Of a stretch of 64,000 bases of DNA, positions 26,910 through 37,256 are shown piece by piece (the first letter of the stretch is position 1; each line of letters starts with the position of its first letter). The translations under genes were made by a program, and so were the position numbers. The DNA is taken from assembly GCF_000389965.1 (NCBI RefSeq), contig NC_021191.1, positions 5,705,501-5,769,500 of the forward strand, read 5' to 3'. The notes below the pieces were generated by a model. It saw only the letters and a list, made by a program, of their open reading frames with translations, was not told where the DNA came from and did not search any database. The DNA is from Actinoplanes sp. N902-109 (GTDB taxonomy: Bacteria > Actinomycetota > Actinomycetes > Mycobacteriales > Micromonosporaceae).

Positions 26910-27449
26910 TCAGCTGCTGGAGCCCGGCAGCCTGATCCAGAACCGCATCACCGGGCCGTCCCCGGTGGCCCGGATGTCCTCCAGCACCCCGCCGCACCGC
27001 TCGATCGTGCGCCGCGACGCCTCGTTGTCCACCCGGCACGCGATCAGGACCCGGTCCAGGCCCAGCCCCTCGGCGTACGGCAGAACCCGCGCAACCGCCC
27101 ACCCGGCGAGACCCCGGCCCCGGGCCGACGGCCGCACCCCGTAGCCGATGTGCCCGCCCCGATCCAGCAGCATGGCGTTGAGCTCGTGCCGCAACGCGAT
27201 CGACCCCAGCACCTCGTCGCCCTCGACGATCCACCAATAGGTGCAGTGCACCCAACCCGGATCGGGCTCGACCGCCGGGTCCGACTGCCGCAGCAGCTGC
27301 CGCACCCACGCGGCGAACCCGTCGGCGCTGTCCACGTCGAGCCCCAGGTGCAACCCGGCCCCGTCCTGATGCACCCCGCGCCCCCACTCGTCGCGCGCCG
27401 CGAGCCATTGACGGTGCAACCGGGCGGTGGGCGGGATCAACTGCGGCAT
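26910..27449 (-). CDS. GNAT N-acetyltransferase
   Basis: 179 residues with the GNAT fold: I-V-E-G-D-E-V-L-G-S-I-A-L-R-H-E-L strand region and acetyl-CoA loop G-Y-G-V-R-P-S-A-R-G-R-G-L-A, then C-R-V-D-N-E-A-S-R-R-T-I-E-R-C-G-G-V. The substrate is unknown; similar proteins acetylate ribosomal proteins or small molecules. It is the last gene of a four-gene minus-strand run and overlaps the MarR gene by 13 bases. Confidence 0.85.
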   Translation of the reverse strand: MPQLIPPTARLHRQWLAARDEWGRGVHQDGAGLHLGLDVDSADGFAAWVRQLLRQSDPAVEPDPGWVHCTYWWIVEGDEVLGSIALRHELNAMLLDRGGHIGYGVRPSARGRGLAGWAVARVLPYAEGLGLDRVLIACRVDNEASRRTIERCGGVLEDIRATGDGPVMRFWIRLPGSSS

Positions 27450-27955
27450 GGTGCCGCCGGGTCCGATCCCGGCCGGTCCGAGGTGGCGTCGACGCGGGCG
27501 AGGATGCGCCGGGCCATGTCGCCGAGCTGGGCCAGTTCGCCGCCGGTGAGGGCGTCGAGCACCAGGGCCCGCACCACCTCGACGTGGCCGGGGGCACTGG
27601 CCAGCACCTTGTCCCAGCCGGCGTCGGTGAGCACCGCGTTGGTGTAGCGGCCGTCCTCCGGGCAGGCCCGGCGCTCGATCCAGCCCTTGGCCTCGAGCCG
27701 CTTCACCACGTGTGACAGCCGGGACAGCGAGCCGTTGGCCAGCGCGGCGAGCGCGCTCATCCGGCGGGTGCGCCCGGGGGCCTCGGAGAGGCTGGCCAGC
27801 ACCAGGTAGTCGAAGTGACTCAGCCCGGAGTCGCGCTGCATCTGGGCGTCGAGGGCGGCGGGCAGCCGCAGCAGCAGCCCGCCGACCGGCAGCCAGGCTT
27901 CGAGCTCGCCGGGGGTCAGCCAGCGGGGCGGGGCAGCGGCGGGTTCGGCAGTCAC
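27437..27955 (-). CDS. MarR family transcriptional regulator
   Basis: 172 residues with the MarR winged helix (L-S-H-F-D-Y-L-V-L-A-S-L-S-E-A-P, N-G-S-L-S-R-L-S-H-V-V-K-R-L-E-A-K-G, wing P-E-D-G-R-Y-T-N-A-V-L-T). GTG start complementary to 27953-27955, overlapping the DUF305 stop as GTGA. An ATG is not available nearby. It lies inside the LPMO operon, so it may report on or regulate that operon; no palindrome is obvious immediately upstream of MarR because it is coupled to its neighbour. Confidence 0.85.
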   Translation of the reverse strand: MTAEPAAAPPRWLTPGELEAWLPVGGLLLRLPAALDAQMQRDSGLSHFDYLVLASLSEAPGRTRRMSALAALANGSLSRLSHVVKRLEAKGWIERRACPEDGRYTNAVLTDAGWDKVLASAPGHVEVVRALVLDALTGGELAQLGDMARRILARVDATSDRPGSDPAAPCRS

Positions 27956-28506
27956 GCCCCCATCGTACCGGCCGTTTGAAGCTTCAACAGCTGCTGGACC
28001 TGCCCCTGGCGGGTGGTCGTCATCCGTTCGGCGAGCGCCCTCGCCGGCGGGTACAGCCCGCCCGCGGTCTCCATCCGGCTGGTCTCCACACAGTTGTTCA
28101 GGTGGCCCAGGAGCACGCTCTGCGCCGTACCGTCGAAATCGCTCCGGGTTGCCTTGAGCTCGGCGATGTCCTGCGGCCGCAGCGAATGCAGGTCGCCGTG
28201 CCCGGCGTGGGCACCGGCGTCCGGGTCGGCGGCGAGCGGCTGCTCCCAGCCGAGCAGCCAGCGCCGCATGGTCGCGGACTCCGTGACCCACTGCGCGCGC
28301 AGCTCGGCGGCCAGCGCCTTGAGCCCCGGGTCCGACCGCTGCGCGATGAGGTCGAGCACCTGGTCGCCCTGGCGGACGTACTCCAGGCTCATCTGCAGGA
28401 ACATGACGTCGGTGCCGTTCCAGGCCGGCTGCCGGGGCGCGGCCTCCCGCCCGCCGCACCCGGCGAGCAGGAGACACCCGAGCAGCACGGCAACCGCGCG
28501 GCTCAC
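27952..28506 (-). CDS. DUF305-like lipoprotein with most His pairs missing
   Basis: 184 residues. The N-terminus V-S-R-A-V-A-V-L-L-G-C-L-L-L-A-G-C-G-G is a lipoprotein signal with lipobox Cys. The rest follows the duplicated DUF305 layout: D-V-M-F-L-Q-M-S-L-E-Y-V-R-Q-G-D-Q where family members usually have an M-I-x-H-H motif, then A-H-A-G-H-G-D-L-H and L-R-P-Q-D-I-A-E-L-K, then L-L-G-H-L-N-N-C-V-E in place of the second H-H. DUF305 proteins are ferritin-like four-helix bundles linked to metals, often copper. It is coupled by 4-base overlaps to the LPMO upstream and MarR downstream. A role in copper handling for the LPMO is attractive, but the loss of three of four His argues for a changed function. 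Confidence 0.75.
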   Translation of the reverse strand: MSRAVAVLLGCLLLAGCGGREAAPRQPAWNGTDVMFLQMSLEYVRQGDQVLDLIAQRSDPGLKALAAELRAQWVTESATMRRWLLGWEQPLAADPDAGAHAGHGDLHSLRPQDIAELKATRSDFDGTAQSVLLGHLNNCVETSRMETAGGLYPPARALAERMTTTRQGQVQQLLKLQTAGTMGA

Positions 28507-29015
28507 CCGATGGTCACGTCGACGCACGAGTAGAAGGCGTTGGCGGTGTCGGCGACGTTCCACCGCGCCAGCACCGTCTGCCGCCCGGTGAAGCTGCCCA
28601 TGCTGACGGTGTGCGACTTGGTGGCACCCGGTTGGGCTCCCCCGTCGTTGAACGAGGCCAGCAGGGTGTTGCCGATGAAGTATTCCCAGGTCGCGGTGGC
28701 GTGCCGGGCGGTGAACGTCCAGTTGAAGGTCACCGTGCGGCCGACGCCGGTGGCCGGCCACCCCTTGCTGTTGTCGTTGAGCACGGCGAAGCGGCTGCCT
28801 CCGCCGTTGCACAGCTTCGAGCCCTTCGGCGCCTCGACGCTCTGCGGCTCCCACACGATGTCGCCACAATTCGCCACCCGCCCGCTAGCGCAATTGGCCT
28901 GCCGGCTGGGCGGCGACGAGATGTAACCATGCGCACTGGCCGGCCCCACCGCGACAACCATCGAGGTGACAACCGCAGCCGCGCTGAGCAGGGGCAGAGT
29001 GATCCGACGTTTCAT
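28503..29015 (-). CDS. Lytic polysaccharide monooxygenase, family AA10
   Basis: Secreted copper enzyme that oxidatively cleaves chitin or cellulose. 170-residue precursor: signal peptide ending G-P-A-S-A, then His29 as the mature N-terminus in H-G-Y-I-S-S-P-P-S-R. The second histidine-brace residue is His105 in F-T-A-R-H-A-T-A-T-W-E-Y-F. Conserved landmarks W-E-P-Q-S-V-E-A and C-G-D-I-V and the terminal A-F-Y-S-C-V-D-V fit a compact single-domain AA10 with no carbohydrate-binding module. ATG start complementary to 29013-29015 with GAGGAGC upstream. First gene of the overlapping operon LPMO-DUF305-MarR-GNAT. Confidence 0.92.
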   Translation of the reverse strand: MKRRITLPLLSAAAVVTSMVVAVGPASAHGYISSPPSRQANCASGRVANCGDIVWEPQSVEAPKGSKLCNGGGSRFAVLNDNSKGWPATGVGRTVTFNWTFTARHATATWEYFIGNTLLASFNDGGAQPGATKSHTVSMGSFTGRQTVLARWNVADTANAFYSCVDVTIG

Positions 29016-29114
29016 CAACCGCTCCTCGTCACAGGGGGATGGCAGGCCGGGCCGGGGACGACCCCGGCCTGCCCACCGGAGGCTCTGGGGGAAGCGTTCC
29101 GGCAACTGTCCGCT

Positions 29115-29175
29115 CAACATAAGTTAAAGCTTGTTAACAGTAAATAGATGTAACGAAGTTTTTCGATATAAGGCT
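29115..29175. promoter_or_regulatory. AT-rich region upstream of the LPMO gene
   Basis: A rare AT-rich island between the LPMO start and the glycosyltransferase stop. It includes the inverted repeat GTTAA-AGCTTG-TTAAC (29123-29138). It may contain the LPMO promoter or operator, and it marks the end of the glycosyltransferase gene. No clear -35/-10 pair was assigned. Confidence 0.35.
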
Positions 29176-29183
29176 GCCGGTCC

Positions 29184-30197
29184 TCAGCGGCGCAGCGGGG
29201 CGAGGGACTGGAGGCGGTGGACGAGGGCGGTGATCTCGCGCAGGGTGGCCGGGTCGCGGCGGCGGCCGGCGGTGTCGACGACCTCGGTGACGCCGGCGAG
29301 CAGGAGGGCGGCCTCGTGCGGGTCGCCGAGCTGGGCCAGGGCCTGGGCGGCCAGCCAGTCGCAGTAGGACGGGTCGGCGCCGGCCTCGCGCAGCTGTTCG
29401 ACCAGCACCAGGCACAGTTTGTCGTAGCCGGACGCCAGCACCAGCCGGGCCAGCCCGTCGGTGGCCTGCACCCATTCCGGGGTTCCGGGGAACAGCTCGC
29501 GCAGCGTCTCGAAGGTGTCGACAGCGGACTGATGGCGGTCCGCGGCGGCCCAGTCCCGGCCGAGCGCCAGCAGGGTTGCGGCGACCTGTCTGCGGTCGGC
29601 CCGCGGGCCCTGCGCGGTGAGCTCGTCGAGTGTCGTACGGGCCAGGGCGACATCGCGCTCGGCGCGGCGGATCCGGTCGGCGTACGTGGCGTGACCGAGG
29701 TGCCGCAGCCGCAGCACGTCATCGGGCACCGTGGCGCGGGCCGGGATGGAGCCGTCGGCGCGGACCAGGTGTTCGTGCACGCGGCCGGTCCAGCGGGCCT
29801 CGGCCGGGCGGTAGAGCCGGGTCTCCAGCTGCCGGTACGGGCCGGAGTGGTGCTCGTCCTCGACCTCCACCAGCAGCGCCGGGGCCGGGCCGGCGGCCAG
29901 GAACCGGCGCAGCGCGGCCGGGTCGGCGGTGACCCGGTGGTCGGCGTCGGCCGCCAGCACCCAGGTGGCGTCGACACCGGCCACGGCCTCGTTGCGGGCC
30001 GCCGCGAAATCGTCCCGCCAGGTCCCGCGGGTCACCACCGCGCCGGCCGCCGCGGCGAGGTCGGGGGTGCCGTCCGAGGAGCCGGTGTCGTACACATGGA
30101 TCTCGTCGGCCACCCCGGTCAGCGACTCCAGGCAGGCGGGCAGGTGCTCGGCCTCGTCGCGGACGATGAGGACGGCAGCCAGGTGCAGTTCGGTCAC
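29184..30197 (-). CDS. Family 2 glycosyltransferase with TPR-like tail
   Basis: 337 residues. GT2 fold: A-A-V-L-I-V-R-D-E-A-E-H-L, D-T-G-S-S-D-G-T, F-A-A-A-R-N-E-A-V and the nucleotide-sugar D-x-D in L-A-A-D-A-D-H. The C-terminal ~130 residues are helical, TPR-like, as in the SunS/peptide glycosyltransferase-type group that combine GT2 with TPR repeats. GTG start complementary to 30195-30197 gives a direct entry into the first beta strand. It acts in the cytoplasm; the acceptor is unknown. Single gene, preceded by a strong hairpin that ends the next minus-strand gene. Confidence 0.85.
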   Translation of the reverse strand: MTELHLAAVLIVRDEAEHLPACLESLTGVADEIHVYDTGSSDGTPDLAAAAGAVVTRGTWRDDFAAARNEAVAGVDATWVLAADADHRVTADPAALRRFLAAGPAPALLVEVEDEHHSGPYRQLETRLYRPAEARWTGRVHEHLVRADGSIPARATVPDDVLRLRHLGHATYADRIRRAERDVALARTTLDELTAQGPRADRRQVAATLLALGRDWAAADRHQSAVDTFETLRELFPGTPEWVQATDGLARLVLASGYDKLCLVLVEQLREAGADPSYCDWLAAQALAQLGDPHEAALLLAGVTEVVDTAGRRRDPATLREITALVHRLQSLAPLRR

Positions 30198-30211
30198 ACG
30201 TTCCTGTTCGG

Positions 30212-30244
30212 CGGGTTGCCGGGCCGGCTGAGCCCGGCAACCCG
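30212..30244 (-). terminator. 13-bp hairpin after the secreted-protein gene
   Basis: CGGGTTGCCGGGC pairs perfectly with GCCCGGCAACCCG around the loop CGGCTGA, 5 bases after the stop at 30250 on the minus strand. A likely intrinsic terminator without T tract. Confidence 0.65.
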
Positions 30245-30249
30245 GGCGC

Positions 30250-30705
30250 TCACCACCAGCCGGTGCAGCCGCCCTGACCGTCGACCAGGCCACAGGCACG
30301 GAACAGCCACTGGCTGGAGGGGTCGGTGCGCTGGGCGGCGCTGGTGTTCGGCGAGCCGTTGGACTGGACGTACCAGGGGCCGCACTGCAGCCAGCCGTTG
30401 CCACCGGTGGTGGTCCAGTCCATCCAGACCTGGTCACCGGCCCGGGTGTTGCCGCTGATCTTGGCATAGCCGCGGGTACGTCCCTGGACGGCGGCCGACT
30501 GGAGCGACACCGTGGTGCGTCCGCCCAGCGTGATGGAGCGCTGCGTGGTGCCGGACTGATTGTACGGGATGCCGACGAACCCGTTCGCGCCGTTGGTGCA
30601 CTCGGCGACCGAGGCGCTCGCGGGTGCTGCTGCCACGATGCCCAGCGCTGCCGCGAACATGCTCACCGTTGCTGCCCCGGCGGCCTTGATCGATCTCGAC
30701 GTCAT
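30250..30705 (-). CDS. Small secreted hypothetical protein (151 aa)
   Basis: Signal peptide M-T-S-R-S-I-K-A-A-G-A-A-T-V to A-P-A-S-A. The mature part of about 120 residues has four Cys (in A-E-C-T-N, L-Q-C-G-P, R-A-C-G-L and G-G-C-T-G) and many Trp/Gly (W-M-D-W-T-T-T-G-G-N-G-W, ending T-G-W-W). The R-A-C-G-L motif near the C-terminus is common in small secreted proteins of streptomycetes and relatives whose function is unknown. ATG at 30705 has a GGGGAGGA ribosome site. No enzyme motif. Confidence 0.72.
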   Translation of the reverse strand: MTSRSIKAAGAATVSMFAAALGIVAAAPASASVAECTNGANGFVGIPYNQSGTTQRSITLGGRTTVSLQSAAVQGRTRGYAKISGNTRAGDQVWMDWTTTGGNGWLQCGPWYVQSNGSPNTSAAQRTDPSSQWLFRACGLVDGQGGCTGWW

Positions 30706-30862
30706 TGTTCCTCCCCTGTCGGTGTGTGTGCCGGGAGTCAATGAAGCAGAGGCCGGGCGGGTTTCGTACCGCTGCGAGGCAGGACGTTGCGCAGGTGCGC
30801 AACCGGCCCGCACGGGCCTTGTGACCTTTCCCCCCGGCGTGTTGTAGTCCGGCCGAACGGGG

Positions 30863-31891
30863 GTGACGGCCATGGCGGTCGCGGTAGGAGGAGGAAGCGG
30901 CGGGGTCATCCCGCCCCTGGGCCGATGGGGGCTGTCCGCCCACGCCGACCTGGTGTATCGGGCGCTGGTGCTGGGCGGGCCCGCCACCGGCGACCGCCTG
31001 GCCCGTCAGGTCGAGGTGCCGGCGGCGCGCGTCGCCGGTGCACTCGACGAGCTGCTCGCGGCCGGTGCGGTCCGCCCGGAGTGCCGGGGCCGGGAGCGGA
31101 TCTGGTCCCCGGTCGACCCGGCCGAGGTCACCGGACGGATGGTACGGCGGCGATGCCCACCGGCGGTGAGCGAGCAGTACCGCCGGCACCTGGCCACCGT
31201 TGCCGGTCTGCACCTGGACCGGGTCGCGCCGGGGTCGGTGCGCCGGTTGCCGAGCCGGCGGGCCGCCCGGTTGCGCATCGCCGAGCTGGCCGCCGCCGAG
31301 CGCCACGAGCACCTGGCGATCAACACCGAGGAAGTGATCACCCCGGCTGCCGTGGCGGCGTCCGATCCGGTCGACCGGGCGCTGCTGGAGCGCGGGGTGC
31401 GGATGCGCACGCTTGGTCTGCCCAGCCGGGGTGTGACCTGGCGGGCGCCGCTGCCGGGCAGCGAGCACCGGGAGGCGGCGCACCTGCCGCTCAAGCTGAT
31501 GGTCTTCGACCGCCGGGCCGCGCTGTTCCCGGCCGACCCGGCCGACTACGAGGCCGGTGCGGTCGAGGTGAACGACCCGGACGCCGTCGTCGGCCTGGTC
31601 GAGCTGTTCGGCCGGATCTGGGTCGCCGCCGACCCGCCTGCGCAGGAGGGACCGCCCGTCATGCTCACGAACCGCGAGCAGGCCATCCTGACCGTGCTCG
31701 CCGCCGGGCACAGTGAGGACACCGCCGCCCGCCAGCTCGGCCTGAGCCGCCGGACCGTGGTCTACACCCTGCGCAACCTGATGGACCGGCTGGGTGTGGA
31801 CAACCGCTTCCAGCTGGCCCTGGTGCTGGGTGCCGCGCACGCGATCACCGTGCCCGGCATGGTCCCGGCCACCGTCGAGGAGCCCCGATGA
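30863..31891 (+). CDS. Helix-turn-helix regulator with LuxR C-terminal domain
   Basis: 342 residues. N-terminal winged helix (V-Y-R-A-L-V-L-G-G-P-A-T-G-D-R-L-A-R-Q, similar to TrmB-type domains), an ~150-residue middle region similar in layout to a regulatory phospholipase-D-like fold seen in this class, and a C-terminal LuxR helix-turn-helix (L-T-N-R-E-Q-A-I-L-T-V-L-A-A-G and Q-L-G-L-S-R-R-T-V-V-Y). No receiver domain, so it is not a classic response regulator. Start assigned to GTG 30863; ATG 30872 is an alternative. The stop overlaps the following secreted-protein gene (ATGA), tying the two together. Confidence 0.8.
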   Translation: MTAMAVAVGGGSGGVIPPLGRWGLSAHADLVYRALVLGGPATGDRLARQVEVPAARVAGALDELLAAGAVRPECRGRERIWSPVDPAEVTGRMVRRRCPPAVSEQYRRHLATVAGLHLDRVAPGSVRRLPSRRAARLRIAELAAAERHEHLAINTEEVITPAAVAASDPVDRALLERGVRMRTLGLPSRGVTWRAPLPGSEHREAAHLPLKLMVFDRRAALFPADPADYEAGAVEVNDPDAVVGLVELFGRIWVAADPPAQEGPPVMLTNREQAILTVLAAGHSEDTAARQLGLSRRTVVYTLRNLMDRLGVDNRFQLALVLGAAHAITVPGMVPATVEEPR

Positions 31892-32505
31892 AGCGTCGCC
31901 GAGCGTCCGCGCTCGCCGCTGCGGCGGGCCTCCTCGCGGCTGGAGTCCCGGCCGGTGCGGCCATGGCTCTGCCGCCCCAGCCGTGGCAGTTGTCCGGCTG
32001 CGTCGAGGCAAGCATCGCGCCCGGCGCCATCCATGAACCCGACGTGCACTCCTTCGTGCTCACCGGGGCCGCCACCGAGTGCGAGGCGCCGTGGACGGAC
32101 TCCGTGCCGACCGGCTTCGGGCTGGCCACGGTCGAGAAGCCGGGCAACCCCGCCGTGGTCCGCGACTGGGAGATCCGGATCTTCCCCGGGACCAAGCCCT
32201 GGGAGCCGACCACCATGGCCTTCGGCGTCGGCGCGGTCCGCGACCTGCCGGGCCAGTACCCCGTCTGCGTGGTCGAGATGCCGGGCGGTTCCTCGCCCAG
32301 CCCGGTCCCGGCCCGTCCCAAGCCCGTCGTCTGCGTCCTGGTGACGGTCACCGAGGACGGCACCGGTGTCCCGGCTGCCACCACCCAGCCGCTGTCCACC
32401 ACGTCACCACTGCTCGGGAACGGCATCTACGTCCCGCCGACGTACACCGGCAACACCACCCCGGCGTACGTCGGGCTCGGCGGCAACTGCGGCACCTGCT
32501 TCTGA
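31888..32505 (+). CDS. Secreted hypothetical protein (205 aa), coupled to the LuxR regulator
   Basis: Signal peptide M-K-R-R-R-A-S-A-L-A-A-A-A-G to G-A-A-M-A. The mature protein has an acidic beta-rich core with paired Cys (S-G-C-V-E, T-E-C-E-A, Y-P-V-C-V, V-V-C-V-L) and a Thr/Pro-rich tail ending G-G-N-C-G-T-C-F. No known domain recognised. Its ATG overlaps the regulator's TGA, so the two are translated together; the regulator may control or respond to this protein. A hairpin follows its stop. Confidence 0.72.
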   Translation: MKRRRASALAAAAGLLAAGVPAGAAMALPPQPWQLSGCVEASIAPGAIHEPDVHSFVLTGAATECEAPWTDSVPTGFGLATVEKPGNPAVVRDWEIRIFPGTKPWEPTTMAFGVGAVRDLPGQYPVCVVEMPGGSSPSPVPARPKPVVCVLVTVTEDGTGVPAATTQPLSTTSPLLGNGIYVPPTYTGNTTPAYVGLGGNCGTCF

Positions 32506-32528
32506 GCCGGCCGACCGGCCGGCGCTCA
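32503..32528. terminator. Hairpin between convergent genes
   Basis: TGAGC plus CGGCC pair with GGCCG plus GCTCA, with one small bulge, around GACC. The stem includes the TGA of the secreted-protein gene and lies before the minus-strand dehydrogenase stop at 32585. Confidence 0.5.
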
Positions 32529-32584
32529 CGTGGCAGCACCGGCGCGGCCCTGCTCAAGAACGCCGGCGGGACAGCCGCGACGGG

Positions 32585-34060
<1,476 letters not shown>

Positions 34061-34198
34061 GTTCAGGGTCCTCCCAGCGGTGGTGGAGGGGGGTTGACAG
34101 CCTCAGCATCGCACCTGGAAGACGCCGCTCCGGGGTTCCGGGAGCAAGATCTTTCTCACCGTCCGTCAACCCGGGCACCGGCGTACCGCAAACGGTCA

Positions 34199-34227
34199 CG
34201 GCCCGGCGGTACGGCACCGCCGGGCCG
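34199..34227 (-). terminator. 12-bp hairpin after aceB
   Basis: CGGCCCGGCGGT and ACCGCCGGGCCG pair perfectly around ACGGC, 16 bases past the malate synthase stop on the minus strand. Flanking TCAC/GGTGA can extend the stem with a bulge. Confidence 0.65.
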
Positions 34228-34242
34228 GGTGATCTTGGCAGC

Positions 34243-35840
34243 TCAGGCCGGTGGCTCGGGCACCGGGAGCGGTCTTGAACTGGTCAGATGCCGCAGATAC
34301 GCGGGCAGGGTGAAAAACTCCGGGCAGGTGCGCTCGGTGAGCAGCACCGACAGCAGCGAGCGGGCCTGGCCGAAGCGCCGGGCGGCGTCCTCGTCGAGCG
34401 CCCCGGTCTCGGCCAGCACGTCCAGCTCCTCGCGGAGCATCCGGGTGACCAGCCCGGCGGTCACCGGCACGCCGTAGTCGGTGAGCGTGCCCCGCGCGAT
34501 CCACTGCCACAGCTGGGTGCGGCAGATCTCGGCGGTGGCCGCGTCCTCCATCAGCCCGCCGAGCGCGACCGCGCCGCGCCCGCCCAGCCACTCGGCCACG
34601 TAGCGCAGCGCCACGCCGGCGTTGGTGCGCAGCGCCACCTCGGTGACGGCGATGCTGGTGGAGCGCACGTCCAGCAGCTCGCGGGCGGTGACCCGGACGT
34701 CGTCGCGGCGCCGCACGATCTGGTGCGGTTCGCAGCCCAGCCACTGGTCGAACACCTCGCGGCAGGTCTCGACCAGCCCCGGGTGGGCCACCCAGCTGCC
34801 GTCGAAGCCGTCGCCGACCTCGCGCCGCTTGTCCTGGCGCACCTGGTTGAGCGCCCGCTTCGCGGCGGCCGGGTCGCGGCTGGGCACCACGGCGGCCATC
34901 CCGCCGATCGCGTGGGCGCCGCGCTGGTGGCACGTGTGCACGAGCAGTTCGGTGTAGGCGCGCATGAACGGCGCGGTCATCGTCAGCTCGGACCGCTCGG
35001 GCAGCACCACGTCCGGCCGGTTCTTGATCATGCTGAACAGGTAGTCCCAGCGGCCGGCGTTCAGCCCCGCGGAGTGTTCGCGCAGTTCGTACAGGATCTC
35101 GTCCATCTCGAAGGCGGCGGTGACCGTCTCGATCAGCACGGTGGCCCGGATGGTGCCGCGCGGGATGCCGAGCAGCTGCTGGGCGTGCACGAACACGTCG
35201 TTCCACAGCCGCGCCTCGAGATGGTTCTCCAGCTTGGGCAGGTAGAAGTACGGTCCGCTGCCGCGCTCGATCTGCTTGCGCCCGCAGTGGAACAGGTACA
35301 TCGCGAAGTCGAACAGCGACGCCGACACCGCCCGCCCGCCGATCCGCAGGTGGCACTCGGGCAGGTGCCAGCCGCGCGGCCGCACCATGATCGTCGGGGT
35401 GGTCGCGCCGACCCGGTACTCGCGCCCGTCAGCCGCGGTGAAGTCCAGCGTGCCGTCCAGCGCGCGGATCAGGTTGCGGTGTCCGCTGACGATGTTGTCC
35501 CAGGTCGGCGAGGTCGCGTCCTCGAAGTCGGCCATCCAGACCCGGGCCCCGGAGTTCAGCGCGTTGACCGTCATCCTGCGCTCGGGCGGCCCGGTGATCT
35601 CCACCCGGCGGTCGGCCAGGTCCTCGGCCGGCGGCACGACGGTCCACGAACGGTCCGCCCGGACGGCCCGGGTCGAGGGCAGGAAATCCAGGTCCCCGGT
35701 ACGGGTGGTGCGCCGGCGCCGCCGCCGGTCGAGCAGCTGCACACGGCGCGCGCCGAACGCGCGGTCCAGGGCCGCCACGAAATCGATCGCCTCGGGCGTC
35801 AGAACGGTTTCGTCGCCGGGCGCGACGGTGATCTCCTCCA

Positions 35841-35841
<1 letters not shown>
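34243..35841 (-). CDS. aceB: Malate synthase A
   Basis: Condenses glyoxylate with acetyl-CoA to malate, second step of the glyoxylate bypass. 532 residues, the length of the A isoform. Landmarks: V-W-M-A-D-F-E-D-A-T-S-P-T, signature K-L-E-N-H-L-E-A-R-L-W-N-D, R-W-D-Y-L-F-S-M-I and M-E-D-A-A-T-A-E-I. The ATG shares one base with the isocitrate lyase stop, so aceA and aceB are one operon in the order aceA-aceB. A frame extending to 36279 is only read-through inside aceA. Confidence 0.95.
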
Positions 35842-37145
<1,304 letters not shown>

Positions 37146-37256
37146 CGTCCCGCCCTTCTGTTCTTCGGCTGTTTCTCACTGTCACCGGGGTCGGCGGGCC
37201 CGTTGAAGGCCTTTGTGAGGAGAAGAAGAGCGAAAATTCTGCTAGCGTCAAAACGC
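37146..37256. promoter_or_regulatory. Divergent aceA/ramB promoter region
   Basis: 111 bases between divergent starts. TAGCGT (37243-37248) lies 8 bases before the ramB ATG as a likely -10 box. The A/T-rich AGCGAAAATTCTGCTAGCG patch stands out and could hold a RamB or GlxR-type site. No confident match to a published RamB motif was seen. Confidence 0.45.

Noticed and set aside
37146..37256. A published RamB binding motif between aceA and ramB
   Set aside because: An AT-rich patch is there but I could not match it base by base to a known consensus, so no operator is claimed.
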